DNA of 64,000 bases, from positions 186,001 through 250,000 of the forward strand of contig NZ_NDFH01000003.1 in assembly GCF_002239585.1 (NCBI RefSeq). Direction: 5' to 3'. This stretch comes from Psychromonas sp. CD1 (GTDB lineage Bacteria > Pseudomonadota > Gammaproteobacteria > Enterobacterales > Psychromonadaceae). The position numbers were made by a program, and so were the translations under genes. Under the pieces are notes generated by a model that was not told the DNA's origin, made no database searches, and saw only the letters and a program-made list of their open reading frames with translations. Below are positions 51,198 to 61,189 of this stretch, in pieces (the first letter of the stretch is position 1; the number at the start of each line of letters is the position of its first letter).

Positions 51198-51533
51198 ATG
51201 TCAGATAAATTTTTCTTTAAAGGAAGAAAAGAGAAAAAACCTAAGCACAGCAGTTATGGTTTTAATACTAAACGTGTGCTTAAATCCGGTAGTGAAGATG
51301 CACCACTGCAATTGAGTGTACAAACACAAGTACGTAAAGAAGAAATATTGTTACTTCTAAAAGAGCATGCGTTATTTGCTTGTATTGAAATAAATGCTGA
51401 TATTGATGAAAATATTTTACAATTACAGGGTTTTTTAAATAAACCTCAAACGGTAAGTGTGTCATCTAAACCGAAACGTAACGATCTTTGCCCTTGTGAG
51501 AGTGGTAAAAAATATAAAAAGTGTTGTGCGTAA
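51198..51533 (+). CDS. small SEC-C motif metal-binding protein (PBPRA1643 type)
   Basis: The 111-residue protein starts MSDKFFFKGRKEKKPKH and ends with a SEC-C zinc motif CPCESGKKYKKCC (preceded by KRNDL), like the C-terminus of SecA. The layout, an FFFKGR N-terminus, a short central alpha/beta part and the SEC-C tail, matches a family of uncharacterised proteins in Vibrio and Photobacterium relatives. Zinc binding is expected; the role is unknown. It follows the exporter genes closely and is closed by a strong terminator. Confidence 0.82.
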   Translation: MSDKFFFKGRKEKKPKHSSYGFNTKRVLKSGSEDAPLQLSVQTQVRKEEILLLLKEHALFACIEINADIDENILQLQGFLNKPQTVSVSSKPKRNDLCPCESGKKYKKCCA

Positions 51534-51613
51534 TATTTTAATGTGTTGTTGATTTACTCGATGATGAGTTAAGCCATATTTAATTATTTAAAATAATACA
51601 AAGTTATAATACT

Positions 51614-51653
51614 AAAAAGAGATAATTCATGAGCTGTTATCTCTTTTTTTTTT
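51614..51653 (+). terminator. terminator after the SEC-C gene
   Basis: A perfect 12-bp stem (AAAAAGAGATAA/TTATCTCTTTTT) with an 11-base loop is followed by a further T-run. Confidence 0.85.
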
Positions 51654-51797
51654 AATTTAAATACAAACTTACAATTGAATGAGATGGTAATGTAAAGTGA
51701 ACTCTGCTCTTTATGTAGATTATTTACGATGAAGCGAGCCTTTAAATGTAAAGGGTCATTTGATGCTAATAAAAAGTAAAAATATGTCTTATCATCT

Positions 51798-51842
51798 AAA
51801 AAGCATATGTTTGGCCAATTAATGGCGAACATATGCTTTTTA
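51798..51842. terminator. hairpin terminator at the 3' end of the DUF2333 gene
   Basis: A perfect 13-bp stem (AAAAAGCATATGT/ACATATGCTTTTT) with an 18-base loop lies 43 bases downstream of the minus-strand DUF2333 stop. It has T residues on both strands. Confidence 0.7.
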
Positions 51843-51884
51843 GTATTTATATTGTGAGTAATATAATATAGGCGAAAAAGTAGG

Positions 51885-52877
51885 CTAGCCTTGTTCGAGT
51901 AGACTACGTAAATCTATGAGAGCAGCATTGGCACGTGATACATAATTTGCCATGACTAAAGAGTGGTTGGCTAAAAGACCAAAACCATCGCCATTAAGTA
52001 CCATCGGACTCCAAAGTGTTTCTTGGGTGCCTTCAAGATCTCGAATAATTTGTTTTAAGCTCACTTGAGCATTTTTCTTTTTCAGAACATTTGAAAAATC
52101 GATTTCAGCCGCTTTTAAAAATTGTAAAATAGCCCAAGTGGCACCTTTACTTTCATAAAACACATCATCAATTTTTAGCCAATCCGTTTTTATTTGTATA
52201 TTTTCTGCGGTTTGGGTTGATTGCATAGCATTTGGATCGCCAGCCAATGCCGTATTGTATTGATCTTGGCCAACACTTGCACTTAAATGTTGGGAAATAG
52301 AGCCTAAACGTTTTTCAACTTTACGTAACCAGTCAGCGAGATTATCTGCTCGGGTATAAAATTGTGCATTGGGCGCATCATGTGTCGCCAGGTCAGATCG
52401 GTAGCGTTCTAATGCTAGAATAGCTTTTTGATATTCACTTTCTGCACTGGGAAAAATCCAACTTTTATGTGAAATGTTCAATTTACTTTGTGCTATCTCT
52501 AAATCTTTATTAACACTAGACTGTGACTGTGAACGACTAAAGTCTAAGCGCATTACCAGTGCTAAATCGCGAACTTGTTCTAAAACACCATATTCAAACG
52601 CTGGCATATTATCCATAAATATGCTTGGTGGAGTAATATCATTACTTAAAAATCCACCGGGTTTATCGAGTAACCATTGTGTAACATCAATTAAGGTGGA
52701 GACAGTTGTGTAACCGACCACGATTTTTTCTTGTTCTTGTTGTGCGGTTTGTTTTGTTTTTTCGAATACATTATAGGCAGAAGGCATTTTCCCCCACCAA
52801 ATAGAGACGGTAAAAAAAATAAGTACAATAATGACAGAGACACTTATGATTGTTTTTTTTCCTAGCATAACTTTCAT
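51885..52877 (-). CDS. DUF2333 family membrane-anchored protein
   Basis: The protein has 330 residues: one N-terminal transmembrane helix (about 8-28) and a long, mostly helical periplasmic domain. The stretch DVTQWLLDKPGGFLSNDI and the tail SHSLVMANYVSRANAALIDLR-like end (here NHSLVMANYVSR) are typical of DUF2333 proteins of Vibrio and Pseudomonas. No function is known. It is a single gene, divergent from folA. Confidence 0.82.
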   Translation of the reverse strand: MKVMLGKKTIISVSVIIVLIFFTVSIWWGKMPSAYNVFEKTKQTAQQEQEKIVVGYTTVSTLIDVTQWLLDKPGGFLSNDITPPSIFMDNMPAFEYGVLEQVRDLALVMRLDFSRSQSQSSVNKDLEIAQSKLNISHKSWIFPSAESEYQKAILALERYRSDLATHDAPNAQFYTRADNLADWLRKVEKRLGSISQHLSASVGQDQYNTALAGDPNAMQSTQTAENIQIKTDWLKIDDVFYESKGATWAILQFLKAAEIDFSNVLKKKNAQVSLKQIIRDLEGTQETLWSPMVLNGDGFGLLANHSLVMANYVSRANAALIDLRSLLEQG

Positions 52878-52984
52878 TCGCCGTGTTAATCAAATAATGT
52901 TACTAAGCATAACAAAAGCTTGAAATATTGTGCATCAATTAAGTCAATATTTTGTTAATCTGAGCGAAATATATAAGGAATAAG

Positions 52985-53476
52985 ATGAAAATATCAATGA
53001 TAGCAGCGATGGCAGAAGATAGAGTGATTGGTTTAGATAATAAAATGCCTTGGCATTTGCCTGCAGATCTTGCCTTCTTTAAAAAAGTCACATTAGGAAA
53101 ACCCGTTATAATGGGTCGAAAAACACATCAGTCGATAGGATTCCCATTACCGGGAAGACAAAATATAGTGCTGAGTCGCGATCCTACACTGCAAATAGAA
53201 GGTGTTATGTGTGTGCAAAATATGACGCAAGCCTTAAAAATCGTACAGGATGCTAGTGAGGTGATGATCATCGGTGGTGCGAGTCTTTATGAAAAATATT
53301 TGGCACAAGTGGATTGTTTATATTTAACCTTTATTGACCTTAAAACCCGAGGTGACACTTATTTTCCTGATTATGAAAAATCAGCCAATTGGCAGGAGAT
53401 TACGCGTGAAGAGCATTTTAAAGACAATAAAAACGCTTATAATTATCAATTTGTAACATTAAAGCGTATACCATAA
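52985..53476 (+). CDS. folA: dihydrofolate reductase
   Basis: FolA reduces dihydrofolate to tetrahydrofolate with NADPH. It has 163 residues. Landmarks are IGLDNKMPWHLPADL (catalytic acidic residue near 27), KPVIMGRKTHQSIG, PGRQNIVLSRD and VMIIGGASLY. Its ATG follows a short AAGGAA site. It converges on apaH with 24 bases between them. Confidence 0.97.
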   Translation: MKISMIAAMAEDRVIGLDNKMPWHLPADLAFFKKVTLGKPVIMGRKTHQSIGFPLPGRQNIVLSRDPTLQIEGVMCVQNMTQALKIVQDASEVMIIGGASLYEKYLAQVDCLYLTFIDLKTRGDTYFPDYEKSANWQEITREEHFKDNKNAYNYQFVTLKRIP

Positions 53477-53500
53477 AGCCGTATCGATTATGTGTATTGT

Positions 53501-54319
53501 TTATGGTTGTATTGAGCTTGGGCATGTAAAGAGTTTTTTATCTTGCCAACGTAGCATACTTAAAGTCCCGCCCCAAACGCAACCTGTATCTAATGCATAA
53601 AGATTAGGTTGTTTGACTTGGCCTTGTAAAGCTGCCCAGTGACCAAATAAAATACTAGGAAGCTTAGTCTCTCGAGTAAATTCATACCAAGGCTTAATTG
53701 TGTTTAGATTTGTATTTATCACGCTAAGTTTATTCTCAAAATTAAGGCTCCCATCAAGATAACAATAACGCATGCGTGTAAACGCATTGATAATAAAGCG
53801 TATTCTAGCATCTCCTTGTAAGGTTTCTGACCATTGATTAGGTTTATTACTGTACATTGTTTTTAGTACGTTTTTAAAATCATTTGCACTGAGAGCTTGT
53901 TGCGCTTCTTGAGCAAGTTTTTCTGCATCTTTGATTTTCCATTGAGGCAGAATACCGGCGTGTACCATAATGTAATTAAAATCAGGGTGGCGTAACAGCA
54001 GTGGCTGGTGGCGTAACCAATGTAATAAATCATCACAATCGGGTGCATTTAAAATAGCGTCTAATTTATCTTGTGGTTGTGCTTTGTGTATTCCTTGCCA
54101 AATAGCAAGTAAATGTAGATCATGATTTCCTAGTATCATTTTTGCGGCGTTGCCGAGATTTTTTACAAAGCGTAAAGTCGTGAGTGAGTGGGGGCCTCTG
54201 GCAACAATATCGCCAGTTAACCATAATTCATCTTGCTTGGGATTAAAATTAACCCATGCCAAAAGTTGTTTTAATTCGCTAAAACAGCCATGCACATCAC
54301 CCACGATATAAGTTGTCAT
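53501..54319 (-). CDS. apaH: bis(5'-nucleosyl)-tetraphosphatase, symmetrical
   Basis: ApaH hydrolyses Ap4A to two ADP. It has 272 residues. The metallophosphatase motifs GDVHGC (7-12), GDIVARGP and GNHDLHLLA are clear, followed by LLRHPDFNYIMVHAGILPQW. Its start shares one base with the rsmA stop, and apaG is not present between them. This is a variation of the surA-pdxA-rsmA-apaG-apaH operon. Confidence 0.96.
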   Translation of the reverse strand: MTTYIVGDVHGCFSELKQLLAWVNFNPKQDELWLTGDIVARGPHSLTTLRFVKNLGNAAKMILGNHDLHLLAIWQGIHKAQPQDKLDAILNAPDCDDLLHWLRHQPLLLRHPDFNYIMVHAGILPQWKIKDAEKLAQEAQQALSANDFKNVLKTMYSNKPNQWSETLQGDARIRFIINAFTRMRYCYLDGSLNFENKLSVINTNLNTIKPWYEFTRETKLPSILFGHWAALQGQVKQPNLYALDTGCVWGGTLSMLRWQDKKLFTCPSSIQP

Positions 54320-55137
54320 TATTTATTTAATTGCTCTTTACGATCAAAAACATAGTTCGCAAGACGCACATATTCTTCAACACTAATATTTTCTGCACGT
54401 TTAGTATGATCGACATTTAATTGTTGTAATTCTTCGACTGTTAGTAGCTCTCGAAGGCCATTACGGATAGTTTTACGGCGTTGATTAAATGCCATTGAAC
54501 AAACTTGATTCAGAGCTTTTAAACTTTTAGCCAAGAAAGGTGGCACATCATAGGGCTCTAAACGTACAAATGCAGAGTCAACTTTAGGCGCAGGAATAAA
54601 TGAACTTGGTGGAACTTCAAGTACAGGAATAACTTTACAATAATATTGTGCCATTACGGTTAATCTACCATAAGCTTTACAGTTAGGCCCTGCACAAAGA
54701 CGATTGACCACTTCTTTTTGAAGCATAAAATGCATGTCTTTAATTTTATCTGCGTATTCAAAAAGGTGGAACATTAAAGGTGTTGATATATTGTAAGGTA
54801 AGTTACCAAAAACACGCAATTGATTTTCTTTACTTGCAAGCAAGCTAAAATCAAATTGTAAAGCATCCGCTTGAGTAATCTTTAATTTCCCAATAAACTC
54901 AGGCTGTATTGCTAGACGTTCTGCGAGATCTCTATCTAATTCAATAACATTTAGCATTTTGACTTGTGCTGAAACGGGCTTGGTTAATGCGCCCAAACCA
55001 GGGCCAATTTCAACGATATTATCTTCAAATTGAGGGCAAATAGCCGCTACAATTGAGTCTATAATATAATCATCATGTAAAAAGTTTTGTCCAAAACGCT
55101 TACGTGCGGTATGACCTAAATGGGTTTTATTATTCAT
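54319..55137 (-). CDS. rsmA: 16S rRNA A1518/A1519 dimethyltransferase RsmA (KsgA)
   Basis: RsmA dimethylates two adjacent adenosines in the 3' hairpin of 16S rRNA, a late 30S assembly step. It has 272 residues. Motifs are [11 protein letters not shown], the SAM site [10 protein letters not shown], the catalytic NLPYNIS and a C-terminal [11 protein letters not shown] helix. It overlaps apaH by one base and follows pdxA after 63 bases. Confidence 0.97.
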   Translation of the reverse strand: MNNKTHLGHTARKRFGQNFLHDDYIIDSIVAAICPQFEDNIVEIGPGLGALTKPVSAQVKMLNVIELDRDLAERLAIQPEFIGKLKITQADALQFDFSLLASKENQLRVFGNLPYNISTPLMFHLFEYADKIKDMHFMLQKEVVNRLCAGPNCKAYGRLTVMAQYYCKVIPVLEVPPSSFIPAPKVDSAFVRLEPYDVPPFLAKSLKALNQVCSMAFNQRRKTIRNGLRELLTVEELQQLNVDHTKRAENISVEEYVRLANYVFDRKEQLNK

Positions 55138-55200
55138 GTTTTACTCTTGTTACTTTATTTTATGCGTTCTAGGATAAACCTAAATAGCGACGTTATATAT

Positions 55201-56211
55201 TTAATTGTGTTGTTGTATTTGTACCATTCTGATAGCTTCATTGAGCGCACAGAATAAACTATTTGAATTAGCCATACCAGTACCCGCGATATCTAAGGCG
55301 GTGCCATGGTCGACTGAAGTTCGTATATAAGGTAACCCAAGGGTAATATTAATTGCTTTACCAAAACCTTTATATTTTAAAACAGGTAAACCTTGATCAT
55401 GATACATCGCTAATACTACATCTGCATCTTGTAGGTATTTTTCTTGAAATAATGTATCAGCGGGTAATGGGCCGATTAAATCAATCCCATCTTCACGTAA
55501 TTCATGCAGAGTAGGTTCGATAATTTCAATTTCTTCTCTGCCCATATGGCCACTCTCACCTGCATGAGGGTTTAACCCACAAACATAAATACGCGGTTTT
55601 TTTATGCCATATTTCATTTGTAATTCACGTTGTAAAATCGTAATTATCTGGCTTAGATGTGGTTTTGTAATGGCGTCGGCAAGTTCTCTAATTGGTAGGT
55701 GAGTTGTGACTAATGCAACGCGTAACCCTTCTGTTGCCAACATCATAACGACCATATCAGTATTTGATTGCTGTGCAAAAAATTCAGTATGTCCACTAAA
55801 GTGAATGCCGGCATCATTAATAATACCTTTGTGTACCGGCCCCGTTACTAATGCTGAAAATTGGCCAGATAAGCATCCATCATTGGCTAAAGATAGCATA
55901 TTAATGACATATTGAGCATTGTCTTTGTCAGGCTTGCCGATGCTTACGTCTTTTACTAAAGGCACATGTACCACATATAGTTGTCCGATTTGTTGTGCGG
56001 GTTGTTCTACGGCTGAACTATAATCAAGAAGTATAATCTGATTGTTTAATTTTTTGATACGCGTACGCAATAAATTTTTATCACAGCAAATTACGATAGG
56101 TATAGGCCATTGTTGTGTTGCGAGTGCTTGTACAATATCCATACCTATGCCACTCGGCTCACCAGCTGTAATAATAATCGGTGCGACGTTATTCTGTGAT
56201 TTTTTTAGCAT
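55201..56211 (-). CDS. pdxA: 4-hydroxythreonine-4-phosphate dehydrogenase
   Basis: PdxA oxidises 4-phosphohydroxy-threonine for pyridoxal phosphate synthesis. It has 336 residues with TAGEPSGIGMD at the N-terminus, the metal-binding histidines in SGHTEFFA, GLNPHAGESGHMG and VLAMYHDQGLPVLK, and the SVDHGTALDIAG end. Its start overlaps the surA 3' end by 23 bases. Confidence 0.97.
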   Translation of the reverse strand: MLKKSQNNVAPIIITAGEPSGIGMDIVQALATQQWPIPIVICCDKNLLRTRIKKLNNQIILLDYSSAVEQPAQQIGQLYVVHVPLVKDVSIGKPDKDNAQYVINMLSLANDGCLSGQFSALVTGPVHKGIINDAGIHFSGHTEFFAQQSNTDMVVMMLATEGLRVALVTTHLPIRELADAITKPHLSQIITILQRELQMKYGIKKPRIYVCGLNPHAGESGHMGREEIEIIEPTLHELREDGIDLIGPLPADTLFQEKYLQDADVVLAMYHDQGLPVLKYKGFGKAINITLGLPYIRTSVDHGTALDIAGTGMANSNSLFCALNEAIRMVQIQQHN

Positions 56212-57529
56212 TGTCTAAGACCTTAGAATGTTGTGGCGTAATAATTTTAATATAAGCTTCTTGGCGAATTTCATTCATCCATGCATAAGCTTCGGCTGGA
56301 AAGCGTTGCTTATATAAAATAGAGTAGGCTTTTTGTTGTGTTGCTTTTTGAGTGCTATCTGATTTACGTTTACCTAATATTTCGAGAATGTGCCATCCAT
56401 GCATCGTGTGGAAAGGTTTACTTATCTCGCCTACGGCTAATGTGTTGGCTTTATCTCTAAATTCGGGTACATATAGATTTGGATCTGCCCAACCTAAATT
56501 ACCACCTTTGACTGCAGAGCCCGGATCTTGTGAGTGAGCGCGCGCGATTTCAGAAAAAGTTTTCTTGCCTTCTAAAATTTCGTTGCGATAGGTATTAAGT
56601 AACGACTGTGCTTTGTTATCACTTAATATAATATTAGATTTAATTAAGATATGACGTGCATTGACTTCGAGAGTCGTGATATTTTCAAATCCTTTTTTAT
56701 CGACAATTTGAATAATACTTAAACCTAATCTGGTTTTAAAAGGACCGATAATATCCCCTTTTTTAGTTTTTAATTCATCGAACATATCGACAAATAAACT
56801 CGGAATTTCATCTATTGTTCGCCAACCCCAATCTCCACCATCTAATGCTTTAGGGCCTAATGAAAACTGTCTTGCTAAATTACTCGCATCCTCACCTTTT
56901 TGTAAACGTTGTATTATTTTTAGTGCTTGTTGTTTTACTTTTAATTTTTCAGCTGAGGAATTTGGATTATCTGTTTTTAATAATATATGTATAAAATGGA
57001 ACTGTGTATTTTTCTTATTATTTTTATTTAAGCGCTCCACCATTAATTTTACTTCTTGTTCAGAGATATTAATGCGTTGACGCACTTGCACTTGGCGTAC
57101 TTCATTAATAGTAAGCTCATTACGAATGGTGTCTACAAAGGCTTGGTAACTTTCGCCTTTCTGGGCTAATTCTTGTTGGTATTGAACAATGCTTTTGCCT
57201 TCTTTTTTTAATATTTGGCGAATAGTTTGATCGATTTGCACATCATCAAGACGTAAACCCATGCGTTCGGCAACTTGCAGCTGTAAGCGATCATTGATTA
57301 ATTTATCAATGATCTGCTCGTGTAATATATCTTTAGATGGGAGCGTCTTTTGCATTTTCAGATAACGTACTTGTATATCTTTAAGCATACGTTGTACATC
57401 GCTATTTAATATAACATCTTGATTTACGACCACTTCAATTTTGTCTAAGTATTGAGTTTTTGCAAAAAGTGGTGCGCAAAATAGTGTAGAAAATAGTATC
57501 GTCACTAATAGGGCTTGTATTGATCTCAT
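56189..57529 (-). CDS. surA: periplasmic chaperone and peptidyl-prolyl isomerase SurA
   Basis: SurA escorts outer-membrane proteins to the BAM complex. ATG 57529 (MRSIQALLV) gives 446 residues with a cleavable signal peptide ending near AKT; an in-frame start at 57571 would overlap lptD and spoil the signal. An N-terminal chaperone domain (about 20-170) is followed by two parvulin domains (FHFIHILLK onward and HILIKSN onward, the second with GGNLGWADPNLYVPEF) and a C-terminal helix. It follows lptD by 10 bases. Confidence 0.96.
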   Translation of the reverse strand: MRSIQALLVTILFSTLFCAPLFAKTQYLDKIEVVVNQDVILNSDVQRMLKDIQVRYLKMQKTLPSKDILHEQIIDKLINDRLQLQVAERMGLRLDDVQIDQTIRQILKKEGKSIVQYQQELAQKGESYQAFVDTIRNELTINEVRQVQVRQRINISEQEVKLMVERLNKNNKKNTQFHFIHILLKTDNPNSSAEKLKVKQQALKIIQRLQKGEDASNLARQFSLGPKALDGGDWGWRTIDEIPSLFVDMFDELKTKKGDIIGPFKTRLGLSIIQIVDKKGFENITTLEVNARHILIKSNIILSDNKAQSLLNTYRNEILEGKKTFSEIARAHSQDPGSAVKGGNLGWADPNLYVPEFRDKANTLAVGEISKPFHTMHGWHILEILGKRKSDSTQKATQQKAYSILYKQRFPAEAYAWMNEIRQEAYIKIITPQHSKVLDNAKKITE

Positions 57530-57539
57530 CTTATATCCA

Positions 57540-59891
57540 TTATTGTAAGTAAAAAGGGCGACCGTAATCAAAAAGGCTTTCGTCGCCAGCTGAGAATCCG
57601 ACGCCTCCGAGTCCCATTAGTTCAAAAGTTAATTTAAAATTTTGCTCTGTTTGATAGTTCTCATTGACCGATGAAATAGGTCCATAGTAGGGAGACATAT
57701 GCTCTTCATAGCTCAAGCCTATTGCCCAACAACAGGATTGGTATTTTAATCCCATAATACTTTCAAAAGGGGTGTTATATTCTAGATCATAATAGTAGCT
57801 AGCAAAAGTGGTCCATTGAGCATTGATGGACCAATTCAGCTTGCTCCCAATTTGGTTGACTTGTAATTCACTATTTTCATCCGGTGCCATATAACGATAA
57901 TTAAGTTGTACATAAGTGTTATGCAACCAACGTTTTTCAAGGGTAGTGTTAGCACGGTTAATTATGTTATTTTCATTATCCCATTCTAACCCGCTATGTA
58001 AAAAATATTTACTTGAAAAGTTGATGTCAAATTCACCAATAATAGAAGAACTACTACTGGTCGTTTCCGTATTATTTTCCGAATAATCATTAGAGGGTAT
58101 TTGTACTCGTGCATTTCGGAAATAGTAATTTTGACCAATGGCAAAACGCATTTTTTCTTGCCCTTGTGCATTAAGAAAACTTGATGCTATGCCTAATGTT
58201 AATTGATTGGCATCTGCAATACGATCATAGCCAGAAAATTTATTATCGCGAAAAAGCCCATAATAATCTTGTTGCATAAGCGTCGTATCATAAAGACCGA
58301 TAGCAGATTGGTCTTTATAAGGGACATATAAATATTGTATTTGTGGTACGAGTGTTTGTTGATAATCACTGTTTAAAAAAGTTAAATCTCGCTCAAAATT
58401 TATTCCTGAGTTGATTTTTAAGGACGGAATTGAACGTGTAACATGACTTTTAAGATCTTTATACCAAGTATACTTTGGCGATTCGGTAGGGATATCTTGC
58501 TCATAAAAACTGAGCATGTATTTGAGCTCTGTATTAATAAACATTGAGTCATAATATAATGGTAGTGATAATTTGGGGGCGATATGAATACGTGTTCCAG
58601 TGTAAACGTTTTTATCATCGTGGGTAAATCGTGTGATTTCAGAATATAAGTCAAATTGTAGACTTTTCCAGTCTAAAGGTTCATAGAGACTGAAAGACAG
58701 TTTAGGTAACACTTTATGTGGGCTGTCGCTATTGCCTAATATTTGAAAGTTACGCACTTCAATTTCGCCACTCCAATTATTTTCACGGTAACTTAAGTCT
58801 GCAGTTTGTAATAGTTGATTATCACTACGCTCACCATAAGGGGTATCAATATCACTGAAATAATAATCATCACTTACGCTCGAGTAAGTGGCGTTAAAAT
58901 TCCAATTCTTGGCGAAATTTACGTTGTGATCCCAGTGATATAAGTAGCGTTTTTCCTTACGGATTTTATCATCGGGTAAATACTCTGCTTGAAATTTCCC
59001 CGCACCAAAATCAAATAAATAGCGATATTCTGCAGAAACTAAAGTTCCCCGTTTTTGCATGTTTTTAGCGGTGATCGTTGCATCCATATTAGGTGCAATA
59101 TTTATATATAGTGGCTGGGTGATAGTAAAGCCATTATTACTTGAGAGCTCAAATGAAGGGAAAAGTAAGCCTGTTTTACGTTTATCACTCGTAGGGTATG
59201 TAATATATGGAAAATAAAACACAGGGAAATCTTTGATCCGTAATACGGCATTGTAAGCACTGCCTACATCTGTTTTATTATCTATATATAATGTTGTTGA
59301 GCTTAATGACCACGTGTTATCTTGTGGAGGACACGCGCTATATGTTGAGCTCTTCAGCTCATAAAGGTCTTTACCATTATCAAAAATGCTGGATGCCTGA
59401 CCTCGGCCTTTGCGACCATGAAATTGGTATTTACTTTGATAAAATGACGTTTTATTGGTTATCATCTCGGTGGTAATACGTTCTGCATGTAGGGTTAATT
59501 GGCCATTAACAAATTTAACATCACCTTCGGCAAGGGCTCTTTTTTCTTTTACAAAATAGGTTAATTTATTTGACGATAAATATTTATCGTCATGAGTGAG
59601 TTCAACATTATCTTGGTAAATGAGCGTGTCATTTAAAGAAAACAAATTAAAAGCGCTGATATTTACCGGCATTTGATTGGCCGGTTTGGTGGATGTTTTA
59701 GGTATAATCATTGGCACGTTTTTGTAGCACTGATTAAAGAAGTCATTAGTCGATTTAGGTATTGTATCGACGGATGATTGCGTTTGTTTTGTTTGATTGT
59801 TATTGATGGTTGATGGTGTGGTGTCTAAAGGCTCTGCACTCAGTGTAAAAATAGGAAAAAAAACAAGAAATAAAGGAAAACATTTAAACAT
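57540..59891 (-). CDS. lptD: LPS-assembly outer membrane protein LptD
   Basis: LptD is the 26-strand barrel that delivers LPS to the cell surface with LptE. It has 783 residues: a signal peptide (about 1-19), a Thr/Asn/Gln-rich linker, an N-terminal OstA jellyroll (about 75-180) and a long barrel. Two cysteines lie near residues 55 and 187 and a C-C pair lies near 741 (YQSCCWAIGLSYEE), which fits the known disulfide pattern between jellyroll and barrel. It leads the lptD-surA-pdxA-rsmA-apaH run and diverges from djlA. Confidence 0.96.
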   Translation of the reverse strand: MFKCFPLFLVFFPIFTLSAEPLDTTPSTINNNQTKQTQSSVDTIPKSTNDFFNQCYKNVPMIIPKTSTKPANQMPVNISAFNLFSLNDTLIYQDNVELTHDDKYLSSNKLTYFVKEKRALAEGDVKFVNGQLTLHAERITTEMITNKTSFYQSKYQFHGRKGRGQASSIFDNGKDLYELKSSTYSACPPQDNTWSLSSTTLYIDNKTDVGSAYNAVLRIKDFPVFYFPYITYPTSDKRKTGLLFPSFELSSNNGFTITQPLYINIAPNMDATITAKNMQKRGTLVSAEYRYLFDFGAGKFQAEYLPDDKIRKEKRYLYHWDHNVNFAKNWNFNATYSSVSDDYYFSDIDTPYGERSDNQLLQTADLSYRENNWSGEIEVRNFQILGNSDSPHKVLPKLSFSLYEPLDWKSLQFDLYSEITRFTHDDKNVYTGTRIHIAPKLSLPLYYDSMFINTELKYMLSFYEQDIPTESPKYTWYKDLKSHVTRSIPSLKINSGINFERDLTFLNSDYQQTLVPQIQYLYVPYKDQSAIGLYDTTLMQQDYYGLFRDNKFSGYDRIADANQLTLGIASSFLNAQGQEKMRFAIGQNYYFRNARVQIPSNDYSENNTETTSSSSSIIGEFDINFSSKYFLHSGLEWDNENNIINRANTTLEKRWLHNTYVQLNYRYMAPDENSELQVNQIGSKLNWSINAQWTTFASYYYDLEYNTPFESIMGLKYQSCCWAIGLSYEEHMSPYYGPISSVNENYQTEQNFKLTFELMGLGGVGFSAGDESLFDYGRPFYLQ

Positions 59892-60101
59892 TAAGTACTC
59901 ACTGAGGTGCAGAAAAAGAAAACATTAAGCTTTAAAATAAGAAAACAGAAAGACCTATCATAAAGCAAACACTCGAGTGCTCCAATCATTGTTCGTCAAA
60001 TTTAGATTAAATTTCGGTAATTGAAGTAAAAAATTGGTAAAAAGGCAAATAGTTAGTCAATATACGTTTAATTAATATTAGAAGAGAAGGTTTTTAGCAT
60101 T

Positions 60102-60908
60102 ATGCGAATTTGGGGAAAAATACTTGGCGGTTTTTTTGGCTTTATGTTTGGCCATATATTGGGGATGTTTTTAGGTATTTGGTTAGGGCACCGTTTTGAC
60201 CGCGCCACTGCGTTGAATTTTGATATTCAAAATGGCCTATTTTCCAATACAAGCAATAGCAGGGCAAGGCAAAAAATATTTTTTGATACTACATTTTCAG
60301 TAATGGGGCATATTGCAAAATCAAAAGGCCAAGTCACTGCCATTGATATTCAATTTGCCAATGCATATATGGATCAAATGCATTTGCAAGGTGAAATGCG
60401 TGCGCAAGCACAAGCATCTTTTTCTTTTGGTAAAAAGAATGATTTTCCACTGGAGGATATTTTATCTGAATTTGTTCAAATGGTACGTGGTGATCGCAAT
60501 GTTTTACAAATGTTCTTGGGTATACAGATCCAAGTGGCTTTTTCAGATGGAACCATTGATGGAAGTGAAAAATCTATTTTGTATATTATTGCTGAACAGT
60601 TAGGGTTTTCTCGTTTTGAATTAGATCGTTTACTACAAATGTTCGAAGGGCAACAACATTATCATCAAGGTCAGCGTCAGCAACAGAAACAAGAAAGTAG
60701 TAGTGATGCTTATAAAATATTGGGTGTGGAGCCTAGTGTCAGTGATACAGAGCTTAAACGTGCATACCGTAAACTCATGAGTCAAAACCATCCTGATAAA
60801 TTAGCATCAAAAGGATTACCTGAAGAAATGATGAATCTGGCGAAAGAAAAAACACAGGATATTCAACGATCTTATGAATTATTGCGTAAAAAGCGTCAGC
60901 TAAAATAA
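60102..60908 (+). CDS. djlA: membrane-anchored DnaJ-like co-chaperone DjlA
   Basis: DjlA is an inner-membrane DnaK co-chaperone linked to capsule signalling in E. coli. It has 268 residues: a glycine-rich transmembrane dimerisation helix (GGFFGFMFGHILGMFLGIWL, about 9-28), a central TerB-like helical domain (about 50-180), a Gln/His-rich linker and a C-terminal J domain with HPDK near 239. It is divergent from lptD, the same linkage as in E. coli. Confidence 0.95.
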   Translation: MRIWGKILGGFFGFMFGHILGMFLGIWLGHRFDRATALNFDIQNGLFSNTSNSRARQKIFFDTTFSVMGHIAKSKGQVTAIDIQFANAYMDQMHLQGEMRAQAQASFSFGKKNDFPLEDILSEFVQMVRGDRNVLQMFLGIQIQVAFSDGTIDGSEKSILYIIAEQLGFSRFELDRLLQMFEGQQHYHQGQRQQQKQESSSDAYKILGVEPSVSDTELKRAYRKLMSQNHPDKLASKGLPEEMMNLAKEKTQDIQRSYELLRKKRQLK

Positions 60909-61189
60909 AGAAAAACTATTTGTTGTAACAGAGTGTTATTTGCTAATTTCATTTTTTATTGAGTCGAACTTATCGTGTGTAATGCGGAGGGAAAAGGTAT
61001 TTAAAATAAGAGTTTTCAGGGTGAATTATTTGTATCGTGTAAGATTTAGATGAAAAATGAAATTAATTTAAAGCTGTTTTGTATATATCGCTTTAAATAT
61101 GCAAGGCGCTTCTTTATGATGTGTAACAGTTTTAATATTGGCATTCTTAATATTAATGTTTTTTAGACTTTTTATATCGGAGCTTATTC

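Larger units (their letters stand above)
51534..51884. other. 351-base spacer holding two strong hairpins
   Basis: Apart from the two terminators listed separately, the 145 bases between them show no reading frame with a ribosome site. An antisense frame at 51584-51832 crosses both hairpins and has no recognisable motif. A small RNA ending at the second hairpin is conceivable but unsupported. Confidence 0.5.

Noticed and set aside
51584-51832. 82-codon minus-strand frame between the SEC-C and DUF2333 genes
   Set aside because: It runs through two strong terminator hairpins and encodes no recognisable domain.
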